Below are positions 13,771 through 14,259 of a stretch of 14,259 nucleotides of DNA, one piece after another (the stretch's first letter is position 1; every line of letters starts with the position of its first letter). Source of the DNA: an uncultured Clostridia bacterium. GTDB taxonomy: Bacteria > Bacillota > Clostridia > TANB77 > CAG-508. A program made the translations under genes and the position numbers. The stretch lies in assembly GCA_947628395.1 (NCBI GenBank), contig CANQZP010000032.1, positions 1-14,259 on the forward strand, read 5' to 3'. The notes beneath the pieces were generated by a model that did not search any database, was not told the DNA's origin, and worked only from the letters and a program-made list of their open reading frames with translations.

Positions 13771-14121
13771 ATGGCAAGAGTTAAAACAGCTAGAACAACT
13801 AGAGCTAGACATAAGAAAATATTAAAAAGAGCAAAAGGTTATTATGGAGCAAAACATTATAGATTTAGAAATGCTAATCAAGCTGTAATGAAATCTGGAA
13901 TGTATGCTTATGTTGGAAGAAAAGATAAAAAGAGTAATTTTAGAAAATTATGGATTGTTAGAATCAATGCTGCTGCTAGAATGAATGGATTAACTTATAG
14001 TAAGTTAATTGCAGGTTTAAAAAAGGCTAATGTTACTATTAATAGAAAAATGTTAGCTGAGATTGCAGTATCTGATCCTAAAGCTTTTACAGAGATTGCT
14101 GAAATTGCTAAAAAAGCTTAA
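13771..14121 (+). CDS. rplT: 50S ribosomal protein L20
   Basis: The 116-residue protein has the long basic N-terminal arm (ARVKTARTTRARHKKILKRA, residues 2-21, then KGYYGAKHYRFR) and the globular C-terminal domain (RKLWIVRINAAARMNGLTYSKLI ...). bL20 is essential for early 50S assembly. In Firmicutes it also represses its own operon by binding the leader, which fits the attenuator upstream of infC. AAAGGAG (13755-13761) precedes the ATG, and a strong terminator follows. Confidence 0.98.
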   Translation: MARVKTARTTRARHKKILKRAKGYYGAKHYRFRNANQAVMKSGMYAYVGRKDKKSNFRKLWIVRINAAARMNGLTYSKLIAGLKKANVTINRKMLAEIAVSDPKAFTEIAEIAKKA

Positions 14122-14126
14122 AATAC

Positions 14127-14156
14127 AAAAAACACGTTTTAGCGTGTTTTTTTTTT
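14127..14156 (+). terminator. terminator of infC-rpmI-rplT
   Basis: AAAAAACACG (14127-14136) pairs with CGTGTTTTTT (14143-14152) around TTTTAG, with Ts continuing to 14156. This is a canonical Rho-independent terminator six bases after the rplT stop. Confidence 0.92.
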
Positions 14157-14259
14157 GACTATTGATTGTTATTATGATATTTTATTTGAAAATACTTAAA
14201 AATAAAGACTTTCTCGGCTCAATACACTCGTTATAGATTCTAACAAAAATTAAAACGAG
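14157..14259. other. intergenic end of window, possible edge of another repeat
   Basis: No reading frame or promoter is convincing. CTCGTT (14227-14232) and AACGAG (14254-14259) are inverted, and the CTCGG...CTCG stretch is less AT-rich than its surroundings, so a palindromic repeat may begin here and continue past the window. Confidence 0.25.

Overview
The window is AT-rich, densely coded bacterial chromosome. The combination of rqcP, a PHP-type dnaE, ylxM-ffh-rpsP-khpA-rimM-trmD-rplS and infC-rpmI-rplT, with strong GGAGG ribosome sites, points to a low-GC Firmicute. The pilin-like leader joined to BspA-type leucine-rich repeats fits an uncultured or gut Clostridia lineage best. I cannot name a genus.

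Layout. 1-340: the short S4-domain gene rqcP and its terminator. 375-3851: dnaE. 3852-8290: an accessory block. It holds a 32-residue membrane peptide, a two-gene DUF6978 / DUF1828-DUF1829 cassette with its own near-consensus promoter, a tiny transcription unit encoding a peptide with a His-Thr repeat made by an (AC)15 tract, a structured repeat element, and a pilin-leader LRR surface gene split by one extra base. 8290-12520: the SRP/ribosome/tRNA-modification operon (ylxM, ffh, rpsP, khpA, rimM, trmD, rplS). 12557-12768: a second copy of the structured repeat. 12833-14156: the IF3-L35-L20 operon with a consensus promoter, a structured leader with an attenuator, an AUA start for IF3 and a strong terminator. 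14157-14259 holds no gene that I can see.

How it fits together. The housekeeping genes serve translation (S16, L19, L20, L35, IF3, RimM, KhpA, TrmD), protein targeting (YlxM/Ffh), ribosome rescue (RqcP) and replication (DnaE). The two translation operons have nearly superimposable promoters, including the spacer.

The least ordinary material is non-housekeeping. There are two dispersed palindromic elements whose cores are alike but whose arms differ between copies while staying self-complementary within each copy. There is an isolated promoter-RBS-peptide-terminator unit carrying a slippage-prone repeat. A GC-rich palindrome sits in frame inside the pilin-like leader, and a decaying surface gene lies beside it. 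The DUF6978 / DUF1828-DUF1829 pair is the best candidate for a poorly described two-component protein system.
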